DNA of 64,000 nt from Dactylorhiza incarnata (lineage: Eukaryota; Streptophyta; Magnoliopsida; Asparagales; Orchidaceae). Below the pieces are notes generated by a model. The model was given only the letters and a program-made list of their open reading frames with translations. It was not told the DNA's origin and made no database searches. Numbering within the stretch: the stretch's first letter is position 1; each line of letters opens with the position of its first letter. The translations under genes and the position numbers were made by a program. Shown piece after piece: positions 55,681 to 64,000 of this stretch. The stretch spans positions 4,774,001 through 4,838,000 of the forward strand of contig JAWHQI010000064.1 in NCBI GenBank assembly GCA_033032865.1, read 5' to 3'.

Positions 55681-56330
55681 CTGATTGAATTTCTGATTGA
55701 ATTTCTGATTCTGATTTCTGATTAGGAGGACTGATTTTAGGGCTGATTTCAGCTTAGGGCTGATTTAATTTCTTCTTCTTATTTCAGCTTAGGACTGATT
55801 TCGATTTAGGACTGATTTTAGGGCTGATTTCTTCTTCTTCTTCTTCAGATTTCAACACTAACTGGAGTGTTCTCAAGAACTGGAGTGTTCTCAAGAAAGT
55901 GGAGTGTTCTCAACACTAACTGGAGTGATAATCAACACTAACTGGAGTGTTCTCAAGAAAGTACGCATTGAAGTTCAAGCTTACGGCAAGGACGCAAGGT
56001 CCATTCTTCTTCCTCACTTAGATCTAGGTAGGATATAAATTATATAGAGATAGATATAGATTTAGGTTTGTGATTTAATCCAGTTTGGTATAGATTTGGG
56101 TAGGATATAATTTAACACCTATTTTTAAACACGTATTCAGCTATTTTCAAAAGAGTTTTATGATTTCAATGTTTTGTTTTGAATTTTCAAAAGAGTTTTA
56201 TGATTTCAACGTTAACTGGAATGTTCCTCTTGATTTAGTCCGTCCCTGCGATGTTTGTGATGTGCATATCGATTAGCCCTTGTTGCGCTAACGGGAATGT
56301 CCCATCGGTTTTTTGCAGCGTGTTTAATTA

Positions 56331-57371
56331 GTGGCCAATGGAGAATTTTTTTCTAAAAAGGAAGCATGTCAAAGTTCGATAGATTTTCAGGAGTTAGTTC
56401 TCACTGGTAAAAGAAGTCGCATAGAAGAGTTCAAAATAGAAGATTTACCTTTAGATCCTGGCCTAAGAAATCTAATAAACTCCTACGATGCAGGAGACAC
56501 GAGATGGGGTTCACATTATGTGACAGTTTTAAATTTTATTTGTATGTTTTCGTCAATTGCTGATGTACTGGAGATTGTCGTAGTTGATGGGGCAGATGGA
56601 AATCAAAGAGGCATGGCAAGCACACTATTACAAATTATCTTGACTTTTAAATTTGTATTTGTGCTTCATTTGATGAAAAACATTTTGGCAAAAACTAACG
56701 AGTTATCACAAGCGTTGCAGAAAAAGGATCAAGATATTGTCAACGCAATGCATTTTGTAAAGTTGTCCAAATCCCTACTATTAAATATGAGAAATGATGA
56801 GGTTGAGTGGCAATCGTTTATGGTTGAAGTCTCTAAATTTTGTTGTAAACATGACATAGAAGTTCCAAATATGAATGAGAAGTTTGTTCAACCAGGTAGA
56901 TCAAGACGCAACACACATGAAATTACCAATTTACATTTTTTCAGGATTAAAATTTTTAATGCAGTGTTGGATTGGATGCTAAATGAGCTAAATGATCATT
57001 TTGATGAAGTCAGCACAGAATTGTTGATGTGTGTTGCTGGTTTGGACCCAAAGAATCAATTTGCTGCTTATGATAAAGAAAAACTAATTCATCTTGCTGA
57101 ATTATACTCATATAATTTTACTCCAATAGAGTTGCAGTTACTTGAAGGACAACTTGACATGTTTATTTTTGACATGCGATCTGCATCGCCGGACATATTT
57201 TCAGAAATTAAGGGAATCAGTGGACTTCTTCAAAAATTAGTGGAATTAAAAAGAGAAGATACTTACCGGCTAGTTTTCAGATTGTTAAAGTTAACTTGCC
57301 TCCTACCCGTTGCAACAGCTAGCGTTGAAAGAACATTTTCTGCAATAAAGATAATAAAGAATCGTCTGTGA
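56331..57371 (+). pseudogene. Internally deleted hAT transposase (346 aa)
   Basis: An open frame that joins the N-terminal segment (QELVLTGKRSRIEEF, NSYDA) directly to GDTRWGSHYVTVLNF, skipping the zinc-finger and DUF4371 region. The deletion is a multiple of three and has a TGCA shared at both breakpoints. The C-terminus contains CLLPVATASVERTFSAIK but stops at TGA (57369-57371), where copy 1 has CGA, so most of the dimerisation helix after KNRL is missing. It lacks the DUF4371 part of the catalytic core, so it cannot cut DNA; whether it is expressed is unknown. A second methionine lies further in, but the first fits the flanking homology. Confidence 0.85.
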
Positions 57372-57727
57372 AACAGAATGAGAGATGAATGGATGAATGA
57401 TTGTTTGGTGACGTATATTGAAAAAGACATTGCAGATACAATTACAAATGAAGAAATTATTTCACGTTTTCAGAGTATGTGTCAACGCAAAGCATCATGT
57501 TGATCTGTAAGTTTTTATAATGTTTTGTTTTGAATTTTCACGTAATTGCATTTTATTGTAATATTGTGTTGAATATTTTTCTTACATAAATATCTCTGCA
57601 AAAAAAAATTTCGGGACGCTGCCCCCGAACCCTCGCTCAGGGGGCCCTGCCCCCCGAACCCCCGATCGACAATACTTACATTGTGCACGTGCGACTTCAA
57701 AATCCTAGTTCCGTCACTGCTCCTATA

Positions 57728-58500
57728 CCGACCCCGGAAGCGTCACATTCAACGGTGAATGGAAGGGAAAAGTCTGGGAGTGAGAGTACGGGGGTTGTGG
57801 ACAATAATGTTTTTAAGTGAGAAAAAGTTTGAGCCGCCAGCAGGGACCAATGAAAATTGTCTTTAACTAACAAATCAGTGGGGGAGCCGCTATGGTATCG
57901 TATTGTTTAATGAAATGACGGTAATAACCGGCTAACCCTAAGAAGGCCCATAACTGTTTTAAATTGTGGGGTTCAGGCCAATTCTGGATGACTCTGATCT
58001 TGCTAGGATTGGGTTGGACGCCATTAGCAGAAATTAGATGTCCCAGAAATTCTATAGAATATATGTTAAAAATACGTTTGGTTTGCTTAAGAAATAGCTG
58101 GTGCTATAAAAGGAGGTTGAATATGAGAGTTAGATAGATGACAGTGATCAGTAAACGATGTACTACAAATAAGTATATCGTCGAAAAGAATGACCACAAA
58201 TTTTCGTAAAAATGGCCGAAAAATGGAATTCATAAGCGCTTGAAATGAAGCTGGCGCATTGGTAAGCCCAAAGGGCATGACCAGAAATTCATATAACCCT
58301 TGGTGAGTACGAAATGCTGTTTAATGAATGTCATTTGGGTGCATCCTAATTTGATGGTAGCCGGAATGTAGATCTAGTTTAGAAAAAATCTGGGCTCCAT
58401 GTAATTCGTCCAAGAGTTTGTCAATTGTCGGCATAGGAAAACTATCTCGAATAGTTAGGGCGTTTAGTGCGTTGTAATCCACGCAAAATGCCACGTCCCA
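57728..58500 (-). pseudogene. Chromovirus reverse transcriptase, broken
   Basis: The clearest part (58278 to 58087) has [16 protein letters not shown] and the catalytic [13 protein letters not shown]. Upstream on the minus strand reads as reverse transcriptase up to TAA at 58319-58321 and further. The segment between 57728 and 58087 reads as the thumb and start of RNase H, with frame changes. It is the right-hand flank of hAT copy 2. Confidence 0.82.
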
Positions 58501-59255
58501 TCATTTTTTAATAAGAAGGACTGGTGAACTAAATGAAGACGTACTAGGGCGAATTAGACCTGTGGATAGCATTTCAGTTATTAGTTTTTCGATTTCATTT
58601 TTATGTATGTACGGGTACCTATATGGTTTTACTTTAGCAACCGAAGTCTCATTGTGTAATGGTATTTTGTGGTTAAATTGTCGGTTATGAGGTAGTCTAG
58701 ACGGTGTTGAGAATAGGGATTGATATTTCTGTAATATCTGGTGAATAGGCCTGGAAATATTTCCCTTATAATCATTGTCTATAGAAGGTGATTTAATATT
58801 CTGGTCCGTTTGTACGCACAGCATCATAGACTCAATTGAGTCTTGGGCTACCATTTTGTGAAACTGGGCGGAGGTCACGTTTCTTGAACTCATGGAACGA
58901 AGTCCTCTGATAGTGCACGACCTATTGTTGTAGGTGAAGGACATTTCTAATTTTGTATAGTCCGTATTGACCGGTCCCAAAGATTCCCACCACTGAAAAC
59001 CTAATACGATGTCGCCCCATGTAAATCGGTAATGAACATGTCTAACACAAAGGTAATAGTTTGGATAAAGAGGTGTACCTGTATGCATACTTCTTGACAC
59101 AACATAGTGGTACCATTTCCTACATGTATTTTGAAAGGATTTATAACTGTAATAGGTAGATTAAGAAACATTGCAATAGGTTTCGTGATGAAATTATGGG
59201 CACTACTATTGTCTAAGAAAACGTGAACAGGGGAATGATCAATAACTCCTTCCAC
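58501..59255 (-). pseudogene. Chromovirus protease and start of reverse transcriptase
   Basis: The upstream frame (59255 to 59001) carries a retropepsin-like active site VFLDNSSAHNFI, where DNS replaces the usual DSG/DTG. The next frame (59100 to 58501) covers the protease end (DIVLGFQWWESLG), linker, and reverse transcriptase start (HNETSVAKVKPYRYPYIHKN, SPVLLIKK). A frame change at 59001-59100 separates them. Confidence 0.82.
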
Positions 59256-59279
59256 TCTAAGTGATTTTCAAGAAAACGT

Positions 59280-60083
59280 TCACATTAATGCGTTAACACT
59301 AATTTCCGAATCGATAATACCATCTAGAGCAATGTCCCCAACTATGTCGTCGTCACCCATTGTGTGATCCTGATCATCTACTTCACCGGCGAGGTAATAC
59401 AGGTGGGCCATATTTTTACATTTGTGGCCCACCGTGTATTTTTCGTTACAGGTGAAACATTGGTCTTTTTCTCTACGTAGTTGAAATTCAGCTGGGGATA
59501 AGCGCTTCATGGTTCGTTTCAGTCGGACTGTTGTATGAAAAGAATTTTGGGTGGTAATTGATTTATTTTGTCAAGGGAGAAAAGGTTTAACTTCTGTGGG
59601 AAACTGATCCTCAAATAAACGTGCAAGATTAAACGTGTTGGATAAAGTGGTTTGATACTATGCAATAACCGCACGACGTATATTTGGTTGGAGACCAGAA
59701 ATGAAAGTACTTTTTAAAATTGGTTTAGAGATACCTGAGACTTGGCAGGATAATTCTTCTAAAATCTCTTGATACGAAGCTACTGATGACGTTTGTGTTA
59801 GCTTTGTTAAGAGCCCCGCTGGATCTTCTTAATCTGATGGTCCAAATCTTTCCATAATAGCATCATTAAAGGTTGACTAATCGGGGCATAATTCGTCCCG
59901 AAAAAGACCCTGAAACCATCCAGAAGCAGACCTTTCAAAGTGCATGGAAGCTATAAAAATAAAATCTTGTTAGTTAATATTATTATATTGAAAATACATT
60001 TCAGTCTTATAAAGCCATTCTGTATGGTCTCCAGATGCAAATTTTGGGCAACGTAATTTTGCTGGTACGTGTTGGAATGGTTC
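59280..60083 (-). pseudogene. Chromovirus Gag, broken
   Basis: The zinc-knuckle frame (59510 to 59280) shows CFTCNEKYTVGHKC. Capsid-like sequence lies further right on the minus strand, including the start LRCPKFASGDHTEWLYKTEM at about 60000-60060. The Copia element at 60084 cuts it. Stops separate the pieces, for example near 59830 and 59990. Confidence 0.75.
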
Positions 60084-60629
60084 TGTTACGAAATTGGATC
60101 GGATTCGCGACTTTGAGTCACGGTGAACAGTGCAACGAAAAATGAGCAAAGTGCAATAGCGCGAAATAAAAAATAGAGAGAAACCAAACACACAGATGAC
60201 ACAAAATATACGTGGTTCGGAGAGAAGCTCCTACGTCCACGGGGAGAGCACCGGAGAAGATCCACTAAAAATAATCAGAGAGTTTGTAGTACAGAAATTA
60301 CACTACGGCTAATAGATCTGAGACACGCCAAGAGAATTTGTGCGATCAGGCACTGGAAGCTACCGCGCACGGTAAAGATATCGTCAGGCGGTACCACACG
60401 AACTGAGTTCGTCTCCTTCCTTCGACAACGCCTGTGTCGTCCGCCTCCAGGGATCCTCCGCCTAAGAACCCGCCGTCGATGAGGAGATCCGTCTGGGCTT
60501 GATCGTCGGAGTTGCCGAAAGGTTCCGATCTCCTTGCCTTCGGAACGCCGGAGCAAGGCTCTCGTCGGAGCTCCGCTCCTCCTTTCTTCTTGGCCGCACA
60601 AAAGGACCGCCACCAGCCTCCTCCTCCTC

Positions 60630-60677
<48 letters not shown>

Positions 60678-60841
60678 GGTGCACAGCCACTCCTCCTCTT
60701 CTTTCAGTTACGGGGATGATACAAAATTAAACCCTAGATACATATCTATATATATAGGAGGAGAGAGGGAAAGCTTCCTAAAATGACTGCTATTAAAAAG
60801 GGGGCGTTCGGTTCAGGGAAGAGAGGCGTCAGAAATAAACA
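60084..60841 (-). repeat. Element F 3' LTR (758 bp)
   Basis: Minus-strand start TGTTTATTTCTGACG at 60841, preceded by purine tract AAGGTGGAGAT; end TTCGTAACA at 60084. It holds a (CT)n run at 60631-60676. Confidence 0.82.
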
Positions 60842-60936
60842 ATCTCCACCTTGACGCCTCTCTCATAAAATGCTCCACCTGCAGCTTGGATCTTCTCCCT
60901 CCGAAAAACTACCCCCTCTCTGTGGGGTCACCACAA

Positions 60937-61572
60937 TCAACATGCATAAATGTGAGTCAAGTCAAGGCAGTGCTTGAACTTGACTCCTGTCAGGAGCTTG
61001 GTCAACATGTCCGCAATATTGTCCTCCGTGGGGACTTTCAACAATTGTATGTATCCAGCTCCAACAAACTCCCTCAACTTGTGGTAGCGCACATCGATGT
61101 ATTTTGTCCTTGCATGACAGACTGGGTCCTTTGTTAGACAAATCGCACTCTGATTGTCACAGTGCAGCTTCACTGCCTCCTGAGTAATCTTGAGTTCCTT
61201 GGTGAGACCTTTGAGCCAGATGGCCTCCTTTGCGGCCTCCACCGCAACAATGTACTCCGCCTCTGTCGTAGATAGAGCGACGATGTCCTGAAGAGTGGCT
61301 TTCCAACTAATGGGACCTTCACCAAGAAGGAAGATGTATCCAGATGTAGATCTTCTTCGGTCGAGGTCGTTGGAATCAACGAAGCCCTCTAGAGCTCCAA
61401 TATCATTGATCCTCTTGAAAGTATCCCAACGTCTAATGTTCCTTTCAAGTATATTAGGATCCACTTGACTGCTTCCCAGTGTTGTCGCCCTGGATTCACC
61501 ATATATCTGCTGACAACGCTCACTGCCTGAGTGATATCTGGTCTCGTACAAATCATCGCATACATCAAGCAT
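60937..61572 (-). pseudogene. Copia RNase H (element F)
   Basis: Contains [56 protein letters not shown] and [12 protein letters not shown], the full Copia RNase H pattern. The first ~40 residues are out of frame: RNase H starts in another frame upstream (61697 to 61389), with the change near 61390-61440. Confidence 0.9.
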
Positions 61573-62342
61573 CCTACCGCACTAGCGTACGAAACCCTGA
61601 GCATCTTCTGGCGTTCCTCCTCTGAGTCTGGACACTGCTGTGAAGACAGTTTGAACTGCTGTCCCAAAGGAGTCATAACAGCTTTAGACTCCATCATACT
61701 GAACTTTTCTAGAACCTTCTTTATGTAGCTAGTCTGAGAAAGTCAAAACATGTCTTGCTTTCTGTCCCGCTTGATCTCCATCACAAGGATTTTCTGTGCA
61801 TGACCAAGATCTTTCATCTCGAACTCAACATGCAACTTCTGCTTCAATAATTGAATCTCCCGAGCCGACTTGCAAGCAATCAACATGTCGCCGACGCAGA
61901 GCATCAGAATCAGAATATCTTCGTTTGCCAGAAATCTGAAGTAGACGCAATTGTCGTACATGCTCCTGTTATAACCATGTGAAGTCATGAATATGTCGAA
62001 CCTTTTGTTCCACATCCTTAGAGCCTTCTTTAGATCGTAGAGATATCTCTTTAGCTTGCACACCTTTTTCTCGTCACCGGGTCGTATGAACCCCTCAGGC
62101 TGCAGTATGTTGATCTCCTCCTCTAAGCTGTCGTGAAGAAAAGTTGTCTTCACATCCATCTGCTCCAGCTCCATATCCCACATTGCTACAATAGAAAGTT
62201 GCACCCGAATGGAACAGTGCTTCACCACGAGTGAGAATATTTCATCGAAATCAACACCTTTCTTTTGAGTGAAACCCTTTGCAATAAATCTGGCCTTGTA
62301 CCTCCACTGGTCATTCCCTGATGTGGACTCCTTCCTGAACAC
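61389..62342 (-). pseudogene. Copia reverse transcriptase (element F)
   Basis: Two pieces of one frame split by TGA at 61743-61745. The upstream part (62342 to 61743) has YKARFIAKGFTQKKGVDFDE, MELEQMDVKTTFLHDSLEEE and MLCVGDMLIACK. The catalytic YVDDM motif is thus CVGDM, with glycine replacing the first aspartate. The downstream part (61697 to 61389) has [22 protein letters not shown]. Dead by both lesions. Confidence 0.9.
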
Positions 62343-63596
62343 TCATTTGGAACTTATTGCCTTAGTCCCTTTGGGTAGACAAACCAAGTCCCATGTCTGA
62401 TTCTTTCGAAGGGAATCCATCTCTTCCATCATAACATCTTTATATTGAGAACCGTCTCTGCTCTCCATAGCTTCTCGATATGAACCAGGATCCGAGGAAA
62501 TCACCTGAAAGGCATTTGTTACAGTGTCCTGTAGCCTGAGAGGCAGTCTGACCTCTCGCCTTCCCTTCCCTCTAGCAATAGAGCAGGGCTCCGCACCAGT
62601 AGGTCGAACATCATTTGTTTCCTCAGAATCAAAGGAATCATCGTGATCATCAGCTTTGTCACTTCCGTCCAGCTCCACCTCCACTGGTGCGATTGGAGTC
62701 TTCTCCACCTCTTTGGCTTGGGACTGAGACTTCTTCAGCATAGAATCCTCATCAAAGATGGCGTCATGCTTCAGCTCAACTTTCTTGGTTTCAGGATTCC
62801 ACAGCTTGAACCCTTTTGTGTCGGCCTTTTGGCCCAGATAGATACATCTTTTGGGCTTAGCATCCAGCTTTGTTTGTTCTGAATCCTGCAGTAGTGTATG
62901 CACAAAGCAACCAAAAATATGAATATAAGAATAAACAACAGATGTACCTGACCAGACTTCTTGAGGAGACTTCAGATCTAGTGACATGGATGGAGACTGA
63001 TTCAATAGATAGCATGTTGTATTGATAGCTTTAGCCCAGAAAAACTTTGGTAGGTCTGCGAACAGACACCTACATCGAGCTCTCTCCAGCAATGTTCTAT
63101 TTATCCTTTCGGTGACATCATTCTGCTGTGGTGTACAAGGAATGGTGAGATGTCGAGTGATTCCCTCCTGATTGCAGTATGCCTGGAACTCCGCTGAGGT
63201 GTACTCGCCGCCATTATCAGATCTGAGGTATTTCACCTTCTTCCTGGTCTGCTTCTCCACTTTGTTCTTCCAGATTTTGAACTTCTCGAAAACTTCAGGC
63301 TTGTGCTTGAGAAAGTAGATCCAGACTTTTCTTGAGAAGTCGTCAATAAAGGTCACAAAGTATCTCGCACCTCCAAGTGACGGCTCTGGGGCTGGCCCCC
63401 AAATGTTTGAGTGTATGTACTCCAGTACCTGCTTTCTATGCTTGTTTGGCATTACAAACTTCACTTTGCACTGCTTCCCGAGAACACACGTCTCGCAGAA
63501 ATCCAACTTGCACGTCTTGACCCCTTTCAGTAGGCCTTTCTTATGCAACTCTAGCAGTCCTCTCTCGCTCATGTGGTCAAGTCTTGCATGCCACAA
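62343..63596 (-). pseudogene. Copia integrase (element F)
   Basis: A 417-residue minus-strand frame. Zinc region WHARLDHMSERGLLELHKKG...CETCVLGKQ. In the core the second acidic residue is in LRSDNGGEYTSAEF and the glutamate in VTERINRTLLERAR, but the first reads HSNIWGP instead of the usual HTDxWGP, so the catalytic aspartate is asparagine. The C-terminal part (HIFGCFVHTLL, CIYLGQ, GFKLWNPETKKV) and the linker continue to a TGA at 62343-62345, in a position usually tryptophan. Confidence 0.92.
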
Positions 63597-63725
63597 CAGA
63601 GAGGAATCCTCATCTTACGTCGTATAAACCGCCGTGTCGCCGACAATAATAGTGTCAATCATCCTGTAGAGAGTGTCAGAGCGCTCTCCTTTTATGACCA
63701 CCAGAGCGCCTCTCTTGATCTTCAA

Positions 63726-63986
63726 TTAGCCCTCCTCACCTTTGTAAGAGTATCTGGCTGCCTCCAGAGTACCTAGAGAAATTAAGCTCTGTCTCAAATA
63801 GGGCACATATCTGACATCGGTGAGAGTTCTGACCATTCCATCGAACATCTTGATTATGATGCTACCAATCCCTAGCGTTCTGCACTCTGAGTTGTTCCCC
63901 ATTAGAACGCGGCCAACATCACATTGTCTGAAGCTGGAGAACCATTCTCTGTTTGGACACATGTGATAAGAGCATCCAAAATCCAC
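63726..63986 (-). pseudogene. Copia protease segment (element F)
   Basis: Reads MDFGCSYHMCPNREWFSSFR, VLMGNNSECRTLGIGSI and DVRYVPYLRQSLISLGTL. The active site usually reads DSGCS; here it is DFGCS. The frame is shared with integrase but stops lie between (63600-63725). Confidence 0.88.
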
Positions 63987-64000
63987 GATCCATGCGTCAG

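Larger units (their letters stand above)
55319..57719 (+). mobile_element. hAT copy 2, internally deleted, complete ends (2401 bp)
   Basis: Left end CACAGGCGGATCCACG and right end (minus) CAGTGACGGAACTAGG form imperfect inverted repeats, about 11 of 16. It lies in the RNase H part of the chromovirus. Relative to copy 1 it lacks bases equivalent to 3955-5148. It is plus strand, and its 5' region has a microsatellite at 55510-55680. Confidence 0.9.
50406..60083 (-). mobile_element. Reina-like Ty3/gypsy chromovirus, nested and broken, 5' end outside window
   Basis: On the minus strand from right to left: Gag end, zinc knuckle, protease, reverse transcriptase, RNase H, integrase, chromodomain, C-terminal tail, polypurine-like tract and a short 3' LTR. 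This is gypsy order, and the chromodomain plus a ~245-bp LTR suggest the Reina clade. It is interrupted by two nested solo LTRs (51446-53461) and hAT copy 2 (55319-57719), and its Gag is split by the Copia element starting at 60084. Many frame changes make it dead. Confidence 0.87.
60084..64000 (-). mobile_element. Element F: Copia retrotransposon, minus strand, runs off window end
   Basis: A 3' LTR at 60084-60841, then RNase H, reverse transcriptase, integrase and protease in reverse order on the minus strand. The 5' LTR and gag lie beyond 64000. It is inserted in chromovirus gag after GGTTC (60079-60083); the matching duplication would be outside the window. Confidence 0.92.

Noticed and set aside
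55500..55688. Serine/aspartate-rich or leucine/isoleucine-rich small proteins
   Set aside because: They are translations of the TTCTTCTGA microsatellite.

Overview
This window is plant nuclear DNA made almost wholly of nested transposable elements. I see no convincing host gene, rRNA, tRNA or CRISPR array. The plant assignment rests on the element families: Copia elements with TGGTATCAGAGC-type primer sites, a Ty3/gypsy chromovirus, a TAT-like gypsy element with an antisense ORF, a DUF4371-type hAT transposon, TAA-flanked Tourist-like elements and a CACTA-like end. The species cannot be told from this.

Layout, left to right. 1-3548: part of a minus-strand SIRE-like Copia element (A). 3549-13843: hAT copy 1, split by a 7.5 kb SIRE-like element (B, 5527-13023) with a perfect CAAAT duplication. 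13844 to about 16290: minus-strand Copia gag fragment and its presumed LTR. 16501-17695 and 17699-17917: two abutting TAA-flanked DNA elements. 18643-24683: complete but inactivated Tork-like Copia element D (TSD GAAAG). About 25210-27665: a candidate DNA element holding two SINE-like copies, a long hairpin and a 20-bp minisatellite. 27869-36243: TAT-like gypsy element (TSD AGCAT). 36973-41463: gag-protease-only Copia element E (TSD CAAAT) inside a CACTA-like remnant. 41493 to about 43499: a SIRE-like LTR. About 43700-50250: a very long Del/Tekay-like LTR, itself interrupted by GC-rich sequence. 50406-60083: Reina-like chromovirus (minus) holding two nested solo LTRs (TSDs GTACA and GTATC) and hAT copy 2 (8-bp TSD with one mismatch). 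60084 to the window end: another minus-strand Copia element, inserted in the chromovirus gag.

The elements relate to each other in useful ways. hAT copy 2 supplies the empty site that proves the boundaries of element B. Three of the LTR elements (B, the TAT-like one, and E) keep gag, with or without an accessory ORF or protease, but lack integrase and reverse transcriptase; they would need enzymes supplied in trans. Two of them keep a long accessory ORF with intron-like gaps. Several SIRE-type LTRs carry dense arrays of short CGTCGA-like palindromes; in element B the same array recurs in both LTRs, in gag coding sequence and ahead of the accessory ORF. That is my best candidate for an undescribed functional feature. 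Many pol ORFs are broken by TGG-to-stop or CGA-to-TGA changes, as expected for old methylated copies.
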